Shown one piece after another: positions 8,795 through 17,170 of a stretch of 64,000 nucleotides of DNA (the first letter of the stretch is position 1; each line of letters starts with the position of its first letter). The stretch is taken from assembly GCA_949035555.1 (NCBI GenBank), contig CAROLD010000007.1:7557-71556 (forward strand), in the 5' to 3' direction. This DNA is from an uncultured bacterium (GTDB lineage Bacteria > Cyanobacteriota > Vampirovibrionia > Gastranaerophilales > Gastranaerophilaceae). The notes below the pieces were generated by a model. It saw only the letters and a program-made list of their open reading frames with translations. It made no database searches and was not told where the DNA came from. The position numbers and the translations under genes are program-made.

Positions 8795-9350
8795 GTATGA
8801 GTTCTAATACTGTTTTAGACGGCAGACCTATGACATTATCTAATTCTCCTGAGACTTCTTTTACAAATCCGTCCGGAAGTTCTTGTATTCCGTAAGAGCC
8901 CGCCTTATCAAAAGGTTTGTAATTGTTTATATAGTTTGCGATTTGTTGGTCTGAAAGTTTGTTAAATGTTACGTACGTTGTTGTTGATTTAACTTTGAAT
9001 TGAAGATTTTCCGAGTTAACGACAGAAACTGCTGTAACTACAAAATGAGTTTTACCGGAAAGATTTTCAAGCATTTGTTTTGCATAATTATAATCTTTGG
9101 GTTTTCCTAAAATTTTATTATTAATCACAACAATTGTATCTGCCCCTATAACAAGATGCTTTTGAGGATGCAGTTCTTTTGCGACATATGAAGCTTTATT
9201 ATAAGCTAAATCTTCAACATAAGCATAAGAGAAATCCGTCCGGTCATGTGGTTCCACATAAGAGGACGGAATGATTTCAAAATCCAATTTCAGTTTTTTC
9301 AGAATATCGGCTCTTCTGGGAGAAGAAGAACCCAGGATAATTTTTCCCAT
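8781..9350 (-). CDS. maf: Maf-type nucleoside triphosphate pyrophosphatase
   Basis: 189 residues, full length for the family. Starts with the hallmark GSSSPRRADILKKL, and carries the conserved ADTIVV and GKP motifs (residues about 69-83) and the late FDKAGSYGIQ segment near residue 150. Maf proteins hydrolyse dTTP/UTP or modified nucleotides to monophosphates and act in nucleotide-pool cleaning and, in some bacteria, septum control. The SxxR and DTxV motifs needed for catalysis are present. It has AAGGAGAC as ribosome-binding site and seems to be transcribed alone or after the small gene upstream. Confidence 0.92.
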   Translation of the reverse strand: MGKIILGSSSPRRADILKKLKLDFEIIPSSYVEPHDRTDFSYAYVEDLAYNKASYVAKELHPQKHLVIGADTIVVINNKILGKPKDYNYAKQMLENLSGKTHFVVTAVSVVNSENLQFKVKSTTTYVTFNKLSDQQIANYINNYKPFDKAGSYGIQELPDGFVKEVSGELDNVIGLPSKTVLELIQKMH

Positions 9351-9413
9351 TGTGTGTCTCCTTGTGTTTTATCCTATTTTACCAGAAATAGGCACAATTC
9401 AACACAAATCTTT

Positions 9414-9653
9414 TTATCGCTGTCCCAGGGATTTTTGATATCTTGCTGTTCTCGCGTTAATTGCATAACATGCAATATTTAATCTCTGACGAAGCTCCAT
9501 CATATTACGTACTGTAGCTGCGTAATCATTCATAGCTTCCATCATTTTGTTCGGATCGACCATTGATTCCATATTGTCGTGGTTATCAACTCGTTCTTCC
9601 TGATATTTTTGTACTAACATCTTATCGATGTAATCATCTGCACCAACGCCCAT
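9414..9653 (-). CDS. Small conserved-looking protein of unknown function
   Basis: 79 residues, acidic and methionine-rich at the N-terminus and basic at the C-terminus (ARTARYQKSLGQR), predicted mostly helical, with no cysteines beyond one, no signal peptide and no membrane segment. The GGGAGGAC ribosome-binding site ten bases before the ATG supports a real gene. It lies 63 bases upstream of maf on the same strand and 126 bases downstream of the GlcF-like gene. I do not recognise the family. Confidence 0.7.
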   Translation of the reverse strand: MGVGADDYIDKMLVQKYQEERVDNHDNMESMVDPNKMMEAMNDYAATVRNMMELRQRLNIACYAINARTARYQKSLGQR

Positions 9654-9779
9654 GCGGTGTCCTCCCTATTGTTTTCTCTTAGTATCCTGTTCCTGTAAAA
9701 ATATATCCTAGATATTCCTTATGTATATATAAAGTATTTTGCTTTTTAAAAATTGCTTTTTTATGGATGGAATGTTAAC

Positions 9780-10895
9780 TTATGTTAAGCTGGATATCTG
9801 GAGGCTGATCTTATCAGCTTTTGAGAGGAATTCTAACAGGCTGATTACTTTCGTTTTTCCTTTAGTTAAATGTAAACCTTGCTTTAAACCTATAATACAT
9901 GCCGGGCATGTTGTTATTACATAGTCTGCGTTTGTATTATTAATGTGGTTCGCTTTTGAGACGGATAGTTTTTGAGAATATTTTGGATTTTTTAGAGCAA
10001 ATGAGCCTGCAATCCCGCAACAAGCATCATAATCTTCCATTTCAATATATTCAACATTTTCACAGTTTTTCATTATTTGTCTTAAGAAGGCATCGTTTTT
10101 CAGATGACAAGGTTTGTGAAATGTTACTTTAATTGGCTTATTATATTTGAACGTAAGACCTTTGAGAGCAATTAAATTCCCCCAGTTTATTGATTTACTT
10201 GTTTGTATCGGACTATCAAGATATTTTGAATAATCAAGAATTGTGCTTTCACAGCTTGCACAGTCAGTGACGAGAAAATCATAATTGATATTTTTCAGTT
10301 TTTTGATATTACATTGTGCGGCTTGGATAAATCTTTCAAGATTCCCTTCTGATAAAAATGGCAATCCGCAACAATCAAAATCAGGTTCAATAATATTGAG
10401 TGGTAAATTTTTGATGATTTTATTCAGGTATTTATCTGTTTGTGGGAATACTCGATTAACACAGCCTTTGAAATACACAATATTACAAACCGGAGTTTTA
10501 AATTGTTCTTTTTTCGGGCGAAACAGGTTGCTAAAGGTTTCTGCAATTCTGATGAATGTTTGTAAAATCCATTGCTGTTGTGCAAAATTTATAATTTTAC
10601 CTGAAAAAGTTTTTTTCATATATTCGTGTTTGGCAGTGTTTAAGATTTTGCAAACATCAATTCCGCTAGGGCAAAATGAGTTGCATTTACCACATTTTAA
10701 GCAGGTATCAATATATTTATTAATGTTTTTTGACAGCTTTAAGTCACCCTTAGTTACTCCGTGAAGCATAATGAATTTGCCTTTGCTTGCAACGCAGTCG
10801 TTGGGGTTGATTTTAAATAGCGGACATACAGTTTCGCAAAGTCCGCATTTTGAACATTTATTCAGGTCCTTTTGAAAATCTTTCAAGCTATCCAT
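9780..10895 (-). CDS. GlcF/LutA-like (Fe-S)-binding oxidoreductase subunit
   Basis: 371 residues. Two ferredoxin-type [4Fe-4S] motifs lie at the N-terminus (CSKCGLCETVCP near residues 15-26 and CLKCGKCNSFCP near 65-76), followed by two CCG domains (YFKGCVNR ... DCCGLPF near 145-185 and FHKPCHL ... DACCGIAG near 270-305). This order is that of glycolate oxidase subunit GlcF and related electron-transfer subunits that pair with a FAD-linked 2-hydroxyacid dehydrogenase (GlcD). No GlcD-like gene is in the window, so the partner is unknown; a link with the EtfAB system nearby is possible. An extended -10 lies six bases upstream of the ATG and there is no Shine-Dalgarno sequence. Confidence 0.88.
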   Translation of the reverse strand: MDSLKDFQKDLNKCSKCGLCETVCPLFKINPNDCVASKGKFIMLHGVTKGDLKLSKNINKYIDTCLKCGKCNSFCPSGIDVCKILNTAKHEYMKKTFSGKIINFAQQQWILQTFIRIAETFSNLFRPKKEQFKTPVCNIVYFKGCVNRVFPQTDKYLNKIIKNLPLNIIEPDFDCCGLPFLSEGNLERFIQAAQCNIKKLKNINYDFLVTDCASCESTILDYSKYLDSPIQTSKSINWGNLIALKGLTFKYNKPIKVTFHKPCHLKNDAFLRQIMKNCENVEYIEMEDYDACCGIAGSFALKNPKYSQKLSVSKANHINNTNADYVITTCPACIIGLKQGLHLTKGKTKVISLLEFLSKADKISLQISSLT

Positions 10896-10901
10896 ATAAA
10901 A

Positions 10902-10910
10902 ATACTAGCA
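10902..10910 (-). promoter_or_regulatory. Extended -10 element abutting the GlcF-like start codon
   Basis: On the minus strand TGCTAGTAT (TGn plus a -10 hexamer) ends six bases before the ATG at 10895. With normal spacing transcription would start at the A of the ATG. No good -35 is seen at 16-18 bases, as is common for extended -10 promoters. Confidence 0.45.
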
Positions 10911-11022
10911 CAAATTTTTTATTAACGCTTTACATAATTTAACAAACAGTATGGTAAAATTAAACTTTCTAAAGTTTATGCCGATAACTATAGTAATCTT
11001 AGTTAAAAAGGGTAAAAATATA

Positions 11023-11310
11023 ATGGCAGATTCAAATTTCACATTTAATAGACCGTTTAAGCCTTTCGGGATGAACGTAAAAGTGCCGGAAAGGACTATT
11101 CAGCAGGCTGGCGAAACCTTAGAAGGTATCGTTAAAGCGCCGGCTGATCCATTGTTTACTTTTTTGGAAGAAAACGAAGGGGTTTTTAACGGTGATGTCG
11201 CATTTGAAATTAACCGAACAAATGCCCAGAACTTTACAATTGGTTCTGCTATGAGAATCGAAGATGAGAAAATTAACGGGCGCCATCCTAGTTTTGACAT
11301 GCATTTCTAG
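11023..11310 (+). CDS. Small protein of unknown function with N-terminal PFGMNVKV motif
   Basis: 95 residues from the ATG at 11023, preceded by AAAAAGGG at about ten bases. An in-frame extension of 24 codons overlaps promoter-like sequence and lacks a ribosome-binding site, so I reject it. No membrane segment or cysteines. Residues 10-25 (RPFKPFGMNVKVPERTI) resemble the start of other small proteins in this window that have F-[GQ]-x-[KR]-[IV] near the N-terminus. It is a single gene upstream of gltX. Function unknown. Confidence 0.65.
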   Translation: MADSNFTFNRPFKPFGMNVKVPERTIQQAGETLEGIVKAPADPLFTFLEENEGVFNGDVAFEINRTNAQNFTIGSAMRIEDEKINGRHPSFDMHF

Positions 11311-11441
11311 GAAATGTATACTTGAAAAACATTTACCACTCTATTTGCTGTAATCTTTCAACGTATGACTAAAGCTTGAAAATCATTTACCCCTGTGGTA
11401 TTCTTTTTTTGCTGAAATATACAAAGAAAGAAGGCGAAGAT

Positions 11442-12905
11442 ATGTCAGAAGTAAGAGTTAGAATTGCACCGTCTCCAAGCGGCAATTTGCATGTTGGGAC
11501 TGCAAGAACTGCATTATTTAATTATTTGTTTGCTAAAAAAATGGGCGGCAAGTTCATTTTAAGAATTGAAGATACAGACGCAGAAAGAACAAGTCAAGAA
11601 TATATTGATAATATTTTTGACAGTTTGAAAGCGTTAGGTTTAAATTGGGATGAAGGTCCGGATGTTGGCGGTCCTTACGGTCCATATACTCAATCTGAAA
11701 GATTTGATATTTATCCAAAATATGTTCAACAACTTTTGGATTCCGGGTTTGCTTACGAATGTTTCTGTACTCCGGAAGAACTAGAACAGGAAAAAGAAGA
11801 AGCTACTAAAGCTAAAAAACCTTACGTTTATTCTAAAAAATGTGAAAATTTAACAGAAGAAGAAAAAGCAAAATTAAGAGCTGAAGGCAGAAAACCTGCA
11901 ATCAGATTTAATATTGCAAAAGCTCAAAAAGCTTTCCACGCTTCTTCAATTTTGGAATTTGAAGACCTTGTAAAAGGTAAATTACATATGGATACAAACC
12001 TTCTGGGCGACTTTGTAATTCAAAAATCAAACGGCGCGCCTACTTATAACTTTGCTGTTGTAATTGATGATGCATTGATGAAAATATCACATGTAATACG
12101 TGGAGAAGATCATATTTCAAATACATATAAACAAATTTTGATATTTGAAGCTTTAGGTATTGAAGTACCAAGATTTGGACACTTAGGTATGATTCTTGCC
12201 CCTGATAGAAGTAAATTGTCTAAACGTCACGGTGCAACTGCTGTATCAGACTTTGTAAAACAAGGTTACTTAACAGAAGCTTTGATTAACTTTGTTGCAC
12301 TTTTGGGCTGGGCACCTTCTGATGGCGAAGAAATTAAGCCTGTAGAAGAAATTGCTAAAGATTTTAGAATTGGAGAAATTTCATCTTCAAACTCAATTTT
12401 TGAATATGACAAATTAAAGTGGATGAACGGACATTATATTAAAATGCTTCCGATGGAAACATTAAAAGAAATGTTAAAACCATATCTTTCTCAATATGAT
12501 TTGTCCGAATTAACAGATGAACAATTTACCAAAATGGTAGAAATAACCCGCGAACCTTTGACATTGTTGTCTGATATAACAGATGCGGTTCCTTATTTCT
12601 TTGGTAAAGATGTCGAAATTCTGCCTGAAACTCAAACAGGAACTTTGGACACAGAAACTGCTCAAAGTGTACTGAAAGATTTCGTTGAGAAAGCTCAAAA
12701 TTGGGAATGGACAGAAGAAAATCTTCACGAAGTCCTTGCAGAATTCCGTGCAGAATGGAAAGAAAAAGGTGTTAAACCAAAAGTAACTATGTGGGCAGTC
12801 AGAGCTGCTGTTACAGGTAGAACCTGCGGTGCCGATATGGTAGGTATTCTTGAGATACTGGGAAAAGAAACCTCTTTATATAGAGCTAAAAAAGCTATAA
12901 AATAA
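11442..12905 (+). CDS. gltX: Glutamyl-tRNA synthetase
   Basis: 487 residues. Charges tRNA-Glu (and possibly tRNA-Gln if non-discriminating, as is usual where GatCAB is used). Seen: class I start RIAPSPSGNLHVGTARTA with the HIGH-type motif HVGT, the connecting domain, and the KMSKS-type loop KLSKRHG near residue 250, then the helical anticodon-binding domain. I chose the ATG at 11442 since the protein family starts there and AAGAAGGCGAAG lies just upstream; the longer in-frame ORF adds 22 codons with no ribosome-binding site. It is transcribed alone and closed by a strong terminator. Confidence 0.95.
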   Translation: MSEVRVRIAPSPSGNLHVGTARTALFNYLFAKKMGGKFILRIEDTDAERTSQEYIDNIFDSLKALGLNWDEGPDVGGPYGPYTQSERFDIYPKYVQQLLDSGFAYECFCTPEELEQEKEEATKAKKPYVYSKKCENLTEEEKAKLRAEGRKPAIRFNIAKAQKAFHASSILEFEDLVKGKLHMDTNLLGDFVIQKSNGAPTYNFAVVIDDALMKISHVIRGEDHISNTYKQILIFEALGIEVPRFGHLGMILAPDRSKLSKRHGATAVSDFVKQGYLTEALINFVALLGWAPSDGEEIKPVEEIAKDFRIGEISSSNSIFEYDKLKWMNGHYIKMLPMETLKEMLKPYLSQYDLSELTDEQFTKMVEITREPLTLLSDITDAVPYFFGKDVEILPETQTGTLDTETAQSVLKDFVEKAQNWEWTEENLHEVLAEFRAEWKEKGVKPKVTMWAVRAAVTGRTCGADMVGILEILGKETSLYRAKKAIK

Positions 12906-12919
12906 CAGTAAATATAATC

Positions 12920-12955
12920 AAAAAGCGGCGGCTGGAAAATTCAGCCGCCGCTTTT
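12920..12955 (+). terminator. Intrinsic terminator after gltX
   Basis: AAAGCGGCGGCTG pairs with CAGCCGCCGCTTT around a GAAAATT loop, with an A-tract before and T-tract after, 15 bases after the gltX stop. Confidence 0.92.
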
Positions 12956-13056
12956 GTTAACAATTGTAAATAAATGATAAAAACTACTAAAGACTTAAAC
13001 AAAATATGCCGATATCAGTATTGTGGTTACGAAAATAATGAAAGAGGTCAAGAAAA

Positions 13057-13278
13057 ATGGAATTTAAGTACAATGAAACAACTTTATGGGAACATAAAGC
13101 AAATCATGAAAAAGATGCTAATTCTTATTTAATATTAGCAAAAGATGCATCTGTTGAAGATATTGAAATTCAAAATATTATTCAAATTGTTGATGAATCA
13201 GGGCAAGAAGTAAGTTGTACATACGATAAATTCGTTGAGATTTTTGATACGGAGGGTTTAGCCGGTTTTATAATGTAA
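13057..13278 (+). CDS. Small acidic protein of unknown function
   Basis: 73 residues, strongly acidic, with no cysteine cluster, signal peptide or membrane helix. AAGAGGTCAAG precedes the ATG and a strong terminator follows 28 bases after the stop, so it appears to be an independent single-gene unit between gltX and rsmH. I do not recognise the family. Confidence 0.7.
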   Translation: MEFKYNETTLWEHKANHEKDANSYLILAKDASVEDIEIQNIIQIVDESGQEVSCTYDKFVEIFDTEGLAGFIM

Positions 13279-13305
13279 AAGTTTTTATTAAGAATAGTAC
13301 GTATG

Positions 13306-13335
13306 AAAAAGCGCCGCGTTTCGCGGCGCTTTTTA
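13306..13335 (+). terminator. Intrinsic terminator before rsmH
   Basis: AGCGCCGCG pairs with CGCGGCGCT around TTT, with A-run before and T-run after. It ends the small 73-residue gene about 20 bases before the rsmH start codon, leaving almost no leader for rsmH. Confidence 0.92.
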
Positions 13336-13356
13336 TTTTTATGATAAGATTAATTT

Positions 13357-14301
13357 ATGAAAGAATTTAATCACTATACTGTAATGAAAAATGAAGCAGT
13401 CGATGCACTGGAATGTAAAGATGGTCTTGTTTATGTAGATTGCACCCTTGGCGGCGGCGGGCATAGTGAACTTATATTAAAACGTATTCAGCCTGATGGC
13501 AGGTTAATTTCTTTTGATATTGATCAGGATGCGATAGATGCGGCATCTGAAAGATTAAATGAGTATAAAAATTTAACGATTGTAAAAAATTCTTATACAA
13601 ATATTAAGTCAGTAATGAAAGATTTAGGGATAGAAAAAATAACAGGCGGTATCTTGTTTGATTTAGGTGCATCTTATCACCAGTTAACAAAACAGGAAAG
13701 AGGTTTTTCATTTTCCAAAGAAGCTCCGTTAGATATGAGATTTAATATGGATTCTGACTTTTCGGCGTATGATGTTGTAAACGGCTATTCAGAAAATGAT
13801 TTGGTAAAAATTTTCTCTGAATACGGTGAAGAGCGCTTTTCTAAACGTATAGCGAAGGCAATTGTAGAAAATAGGAAAGTCGGACCAATAAATACCACAA
13901 CTGAACTAGCTCAGTTGATAGTCAACTCTACACCTAAAGTAAAATCGTCTATACACCCCGCTACAAGAGTTTTTCAAGCTATTCGTATAGAAGTGAATCA
14001 AGAGTTACAAAATGTTAAAAACACATTAAATGATGTATTGGATTTATTGGACTTTGGTGCTATAATTAGTGTAATAAGTTTTCATTCTCTGGAAGACAGA
14101 GTTGTGAAGCAGGCATTCAAATATCACTCAACCCGCTGTCATTGCGAGAAAAATCAAATGATATGCCACTGTCCTCCTCCAATTCTGGAGCTGGTAAATA
14201 AAAAACCAATTATGGCGGCTGAGGATGAAGTAAAACAAAATCCACCTTCGCGAAGTGCAAAGCTAAGAGTTGCGAGGTGTATAAGAAAGTTAGAGCAGTA
14301 A
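13357..14301 (+). CDS. rsmH: 16S rRNA (cytosine-1402-N4) methyltransferase
   Basis: 314 residues, full length. RsmH (MraW) uses S-adenosylmethionine to methylate C1402 in the 30S P site. Seen: HYTVMKNEAVDAL start, SAM-binding motif VDCTLGGGGHSELIL (about 25-40), FDIDQDA, LFDLGASYHQL (about 107-117), and the late ISFHSLEDRVVKQ motif (about 245-257). In most bacteria it heads the dcw cell-wall cluster after mraZ; here mraZ is not visible. Upstream there is an extended -10 (TGATAAGAT) six bases before the ATG and no Shine-Dalgarno, suggesting a leaderless transcript. An FtsL-like gene follows after 26 bases. Confidence 0.95.
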   Translation: MKEFNHYTVMKNEAVDALECKDGLVYVDCTLGGGGHSELILKRIQPDGRLISFDIDQDAIDAASERLNEYKNLTIVKNSYTNIKSVMKDLGIEKITGGILFDLGASYHQLTKQERGFSFSKEAPLDMRFNMDSDFSAYDVVNGYSENDLVKIFSEYGEERFSKRIAKAIVENRKVGPINTTTELAQLIVNSTPKVKSSIHPATRVFQAIRIEVNQELQNVKNTLNDVLDLLDFGAIISVISFHSLEDRVVKQAFKYHSTRCHCEKNQMICHCPPPILELVNKKPIMAAEDEVKQNPPSRSAKLRVARCIRKLEQ

Positions 14302-14327
14302 GAGTTTATTGGCAGGTAGTTTAGGGA

Positions 14328-14804
14328 ATGAATTTGACCACAGCGAGAGTAAAAATTGAAGAGCAGGAATTACTTTATAGACAAGGCAGTTATGTTTCTA
14401 CGCCTATTAAAGAAGACAGCCCTGTAATTGAAGGTTCTTTTTATCAAGCTAAACCGATGACCATCAGAGAAATGGTTACCAGAAAAATTAACAAATCTCT
14501 TTGTTTCTGTTTAATGCTTACGATTGGAATTACTTTTGTTAGTTATTATATTGCTATGAATTTTGAGGCAAAATTAAACAGTCTGGATAACGAAATCGTA
14601 AGACTTAATGCTGAAAATCAGGATTTACAGGCAGAGTTGGATAAGTTTAAATCTTTCAATAATGTTGATACAAAAATTGGTGAATTTAACTTGCTTCAAA
14701 AAGCGGATAAGGTTATAGAAGTTACTGCAATGAATGCAAAAAATAAAGTTATAACTCCTGTAAAAACCGCTTCAAGTGGATTTTACTGGGCTATAGGGTA
14801 TTAA
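14328..14804 (+). CDS. FtsL-like bitopic membrane protein
   Basis: 158 residues: about 57 cytoplasmic residues, a single transmembrane helix near residues 63-80 (LCFCLMLTIGITFVSYYIAM), then a coiled coil with heptad leucines (LNSLDNEIVRLNAENQDLQAEL split at about 86-108). Topology plus its place directly behind rsmH match the cell-division protein FtsL, which is highly variable in sequence. The expected next gene ftsI is missing; the neighbour is a convergent glycosyltransferase whose stop codon overlaps this gene's stop. Assignment rests on topology and synteny only. Confidence 0.6.
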   Translation: MNLTTARVKIEEQELLYRQGSYVSTPIKEDSPVIEGSFYQAKPMTIREMVTRKINKSLCFCLMLTIGITFVSYYIAMNFEAKLNSLDNEIVRLNAENQDLQAELDKFKSFNNVDTKIGEFNLLQKADKVIEVTAMNAKNKVITPVKTASSGFYWAIGY

Positions 14805-15685
14805 GCATAAGATATTTTTTCTAATATTGGAATAAATCCAAACAAGTAATATTCTTTTCTTGTTTCCCATTCGTATATTTTAAGTAAAGTAAATCCGAAG
14901 AATTTAATACAATTTTTACGCTTGATTAAATTTCTGGAGCGTGAAGTGAGGTTGTATTTTCTAAAAAACTCGAGTACATATTGTTTAGACATTAATGAAT
15001 CTCTGCGTTTTTTGTCTGATTTGTGCATTGTTTTTACAGTTGAATTTCCGTTTGTCCAATAGTGGTAGTAAGTATTTGGAACCGTCACAATTTTGTTTGA
15101 GAAAAATACTGCCCTTGTAACGAAATCCACATCTTCAAAGAACATACCTTCGATAAATCTGAGTTCCAGTTTATCGATGAGAGAGCGTTTATACACTTTG
15201 TTCCAGACGTAGCACATATCAGGAACTCTAGCCGCATCAATTTTACTTTGGGGTTCTGTAAAGATTGTTTCTTTTGTATACTTAATTCTATACTTTTGAG
15301 AATGTTTTCTGACTCGCAATATTGAAGCACAGGCAATATCAGCGTCATTTCTTTCGCTGGCATCTACAAGTTTTTCATAGTAATCTGCATCAACCCAATC
15401 ATCTGAATCTACAAATGTAATATATTCTCCAGCCGCATTTTCTATACCTACATTTCGAGCTTTTGATTGACCCGAGTTTGCTTGATTGAAAACTTTAATC
15501 CGGTTATCTATTTGTGCAAATTGCCGGCAAATCTCAAGACTTTTATCTTTTGAACCGTCATTTATTAGAATAATCTCAAAATTTTTAATAGTTTGAGCTA
15601 AAAGACTGTTTATACATTTTTCAAGAAACTCTTCAGAGTTATAAACAGGAATAATTATACTTAGTTTTATTTCTTTGTCCAGCAT
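14801..15685 (-). CDS. Family 2 glycosyltransferase
   Basis: 294 residues from the ATG at 15685. GT-A fold nucleotide-sugar transferase: KLSIIIPVYNSEEFLEKCINSL start, INDGSKDKS (about 36-44), ARNVGIENAAGEYITFVDSDDWV with the DxD-type metal site (about 80-100) and a helical C-terminus. It probably adds a sugar to a surface glycan or lipid. A longer in-frame ORF starting with GTG at 15727 has no ribosome-binding site. The chosen ATG has an extended -10-like TGGCATAAT six bases upstream and only a poorly spaced AGGA. It is a lone gene, convergent with the FtsL-like gene with a 4-base overlap. Confidence 0.85.
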   Translation of the reverse strand: MLDKEIKLSIIIPVYNSEEFLEKCINSLLAQTIKNFEIILINDGSKDKSLEICRQFAQIDNRIKVFNQANSGQSKARNVGIENAAGEYITFVDSDDWVDADYYEKLVDASERNDADIACASILRVRKHSQKYRIKYTKETIFTEPQSKIDAARVPDMCYVWNKVYKRSLIDKLELRFIEGMFFEDVDFVTRAVFFSNKIVTVPNTYYHYWTNGNSTVKTMHKSDKKRRDSLMSKQYVLEFFRKYNLTSRSRNLIKRKNCIKFFGFTLLKIYEWETRKEYYLFGFIPILEKISYA

Positions 15686-15873
15686 AATCCTATTATGCCA
15701 AACAAGTGTTAAAAATAAATTGCCCACTTGTCTAGTTTTATCGAGAAATTTACCTATTAAGTAATACTGTTAAAAATCTAATACATTAGTATGATTTTTG
15801 TTAAATAATTAAAGTTTTTAGAAATTATGCCGTAAATATAAATAAGAAGGCATGTATTCAAAAAGGATGATAT

Positions 15874-17115
15874 ATGGATAAAGAAGAGAAAAAGCAGTCA
15901 GGAGTCTCATTATTCGGGCAATCCGAATACCTAACGGGGGCTGATCCTATAGAGGAAATGTTTGCACTTAATCTTGGAGATTTTCTGTCTGAAGCTCTTA
16001 TTTCAGAAGATTTAGCCAAGAAAATAAGTACAAAAGCTAATAAAAAAGAGCGTCTGCAAAATCAATTAAAAGAATTGACGGATATTTATTCGTCAAAAAA
16101 CACTCTTTGCGTTCTTGATTTTTCTGATAATGAAGAAACTGCAATTTATACTTCTATTGCAAATTCAATTGTACAGATGCTGGAAGTTGATGTATGCCGT
16201 ATTTATATGCTTAAAGGCGAAAATAATTTGATTTTGGTTGGTAATTCAAATCAAGACAATAAAGATAGTATTGTCAAGGTTGATGAGCTTACTCATAATG
16301 ATATTATTGAAAAAGACGGATTTGTCGGTATTCCAATGCGAAGTTCCACAATGCCTGTCGGATTGATTGAACTCTCAGTAAAAACTGTTTTGGATGATGA
16401 CTATTTGGAGCTAGTAATAAGTATTGCCAATCTTCTGGGAACTACCATTACACTGCAAAATGAAATTGAACATACCAACAGGCTTATTCAAAACTCTGAA
16501 ACCTTAGAGTTTGAATTGAAACAATCAAGAGCCGAATTGACTGCATTAATTGGTGACTTGTGTGATTTTCAGCAAAGTTTTGTTGAAGCTCTTGCAAATG
16601 CAGTTGATAGAAAAGGTCAATATACCGTTTCTCACTCAAGAAATACTGCCAAACTTGCACGCGGTATTTGTAAGAAACTCGGCTTGAATGAAAAAACTAC
16701 AGATTTGATTTACTATGCAGGTTTATTGCAAAATATTGGCAAGATTACACTTCCAGAGAAAATATTTGCTACTAATGGCAAACTTTCGGCTGAGGAATTA
16801 CAGAAAATTAAAAACCATACAAATATCGGAGTTAACCTCTTAATGAATATTAATTTCTTATCGGAAGTTGTTCCGTATATTACATATCACACGGAAAGAG
16901 TTGACGGTTCAGGAACTCCTGAGGGTCTCAAAGGACAATCAATTCCTCTGGGCTCAAGAATTATAGCCGCAGCTGATGCATATTCAGCAATGACATCGGA
17001 CAGACCTTATCGTAAAGCTATGAATGCTGATAATGCGCTGGAAATTATTCAATCCGAGGCTGGTACTAAGTGGGATAAAGATGTTGTATCGGCACTAACT
17101 CAAATAGTTAAATAA
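15874..17115 (+). CDS. GAF plus HD-GYP-type protein with lost catalytic residues
   Basis: 413 residues. A GAF-like sensory domain covers about 70-195, a coiled linker follows, and an HD-GYP-type domain covers about 235-413. HD-GYP proteins normally hydrolyse cyclic di-GMP at a metal site. Kept here: His254, His315, His339, Glu341, Asp344 and Asp369. Changed: the metal-binding HD pair is Gln286-Asn287 (LLQNIGK instead of the usual HDIGK), the second His of HHE is Thr340, and the GYP motif reads GTP (347-349). It is therefore probably not a phosphodiesterase, but could bind a nucleotide or partner. AAAAGGATG ribosome-binding site; single-gene unit with its own terminator. Confidence 0.85.
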   Translation: MDKEEKKQSGVSLFGQSEYLTGADPIEEMFALNLGDFLSEALISEDLAKKISTKANKKERLQNQLKELTDIYSSKNTLCVLDFSDNEETAIYTSIANSIVQMLEVDVCRIYMLKGENNLILVGNSNQDNKDSIVKVDELTHNDIIEKDGFVGIPMRSSTMPVGLIELSVKTVLDDDYLELVISIANLLGTTITLQNEIEHTNRLIQNSETLEFELKQSRAELTALIGDLCDFQQSFVEALANAVDRKGQYTVSHSRNTAKLARGICKKLGLNEKTTDLIYYAGLLQNIGKITLPEKIFATNGKLSAEELQKIKNHTNIGVNLLMNINFLSEVVPYITYHTERVDGSGTPEGLKGQSIPLGSRIIAAADAYSAMTSDRPYRKAMNADNALEIIQSEAGTKWDKDVVSALTQIVK

Positions 17116-17137
17116 TTAAATTAATTCATATAAATAT

Positions 17138-17168
17138 CGGCGGGTTCAATTTTGAACCCGCCGTTTAG
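17138..17168. terminator. Bidirectional terminator between convergent genes
   Basis: CGGCGGGTTCA pairs with TGAACCCGCCG around ATTT, with T-rich sequence to the right and A/T-rich to the left. It lies between the HD-GYP-type gene and the convergent DUF2229 gene. Confidence 0.88.
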
Positions 17169-17170
17169 AT

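Noticed and set aside
10285..10764. 159-residue antisense ORF over the GlcF-like gene
   Set aside because: Mirror of a well-supported iron-sulfur protein; no independent evidence for expression.
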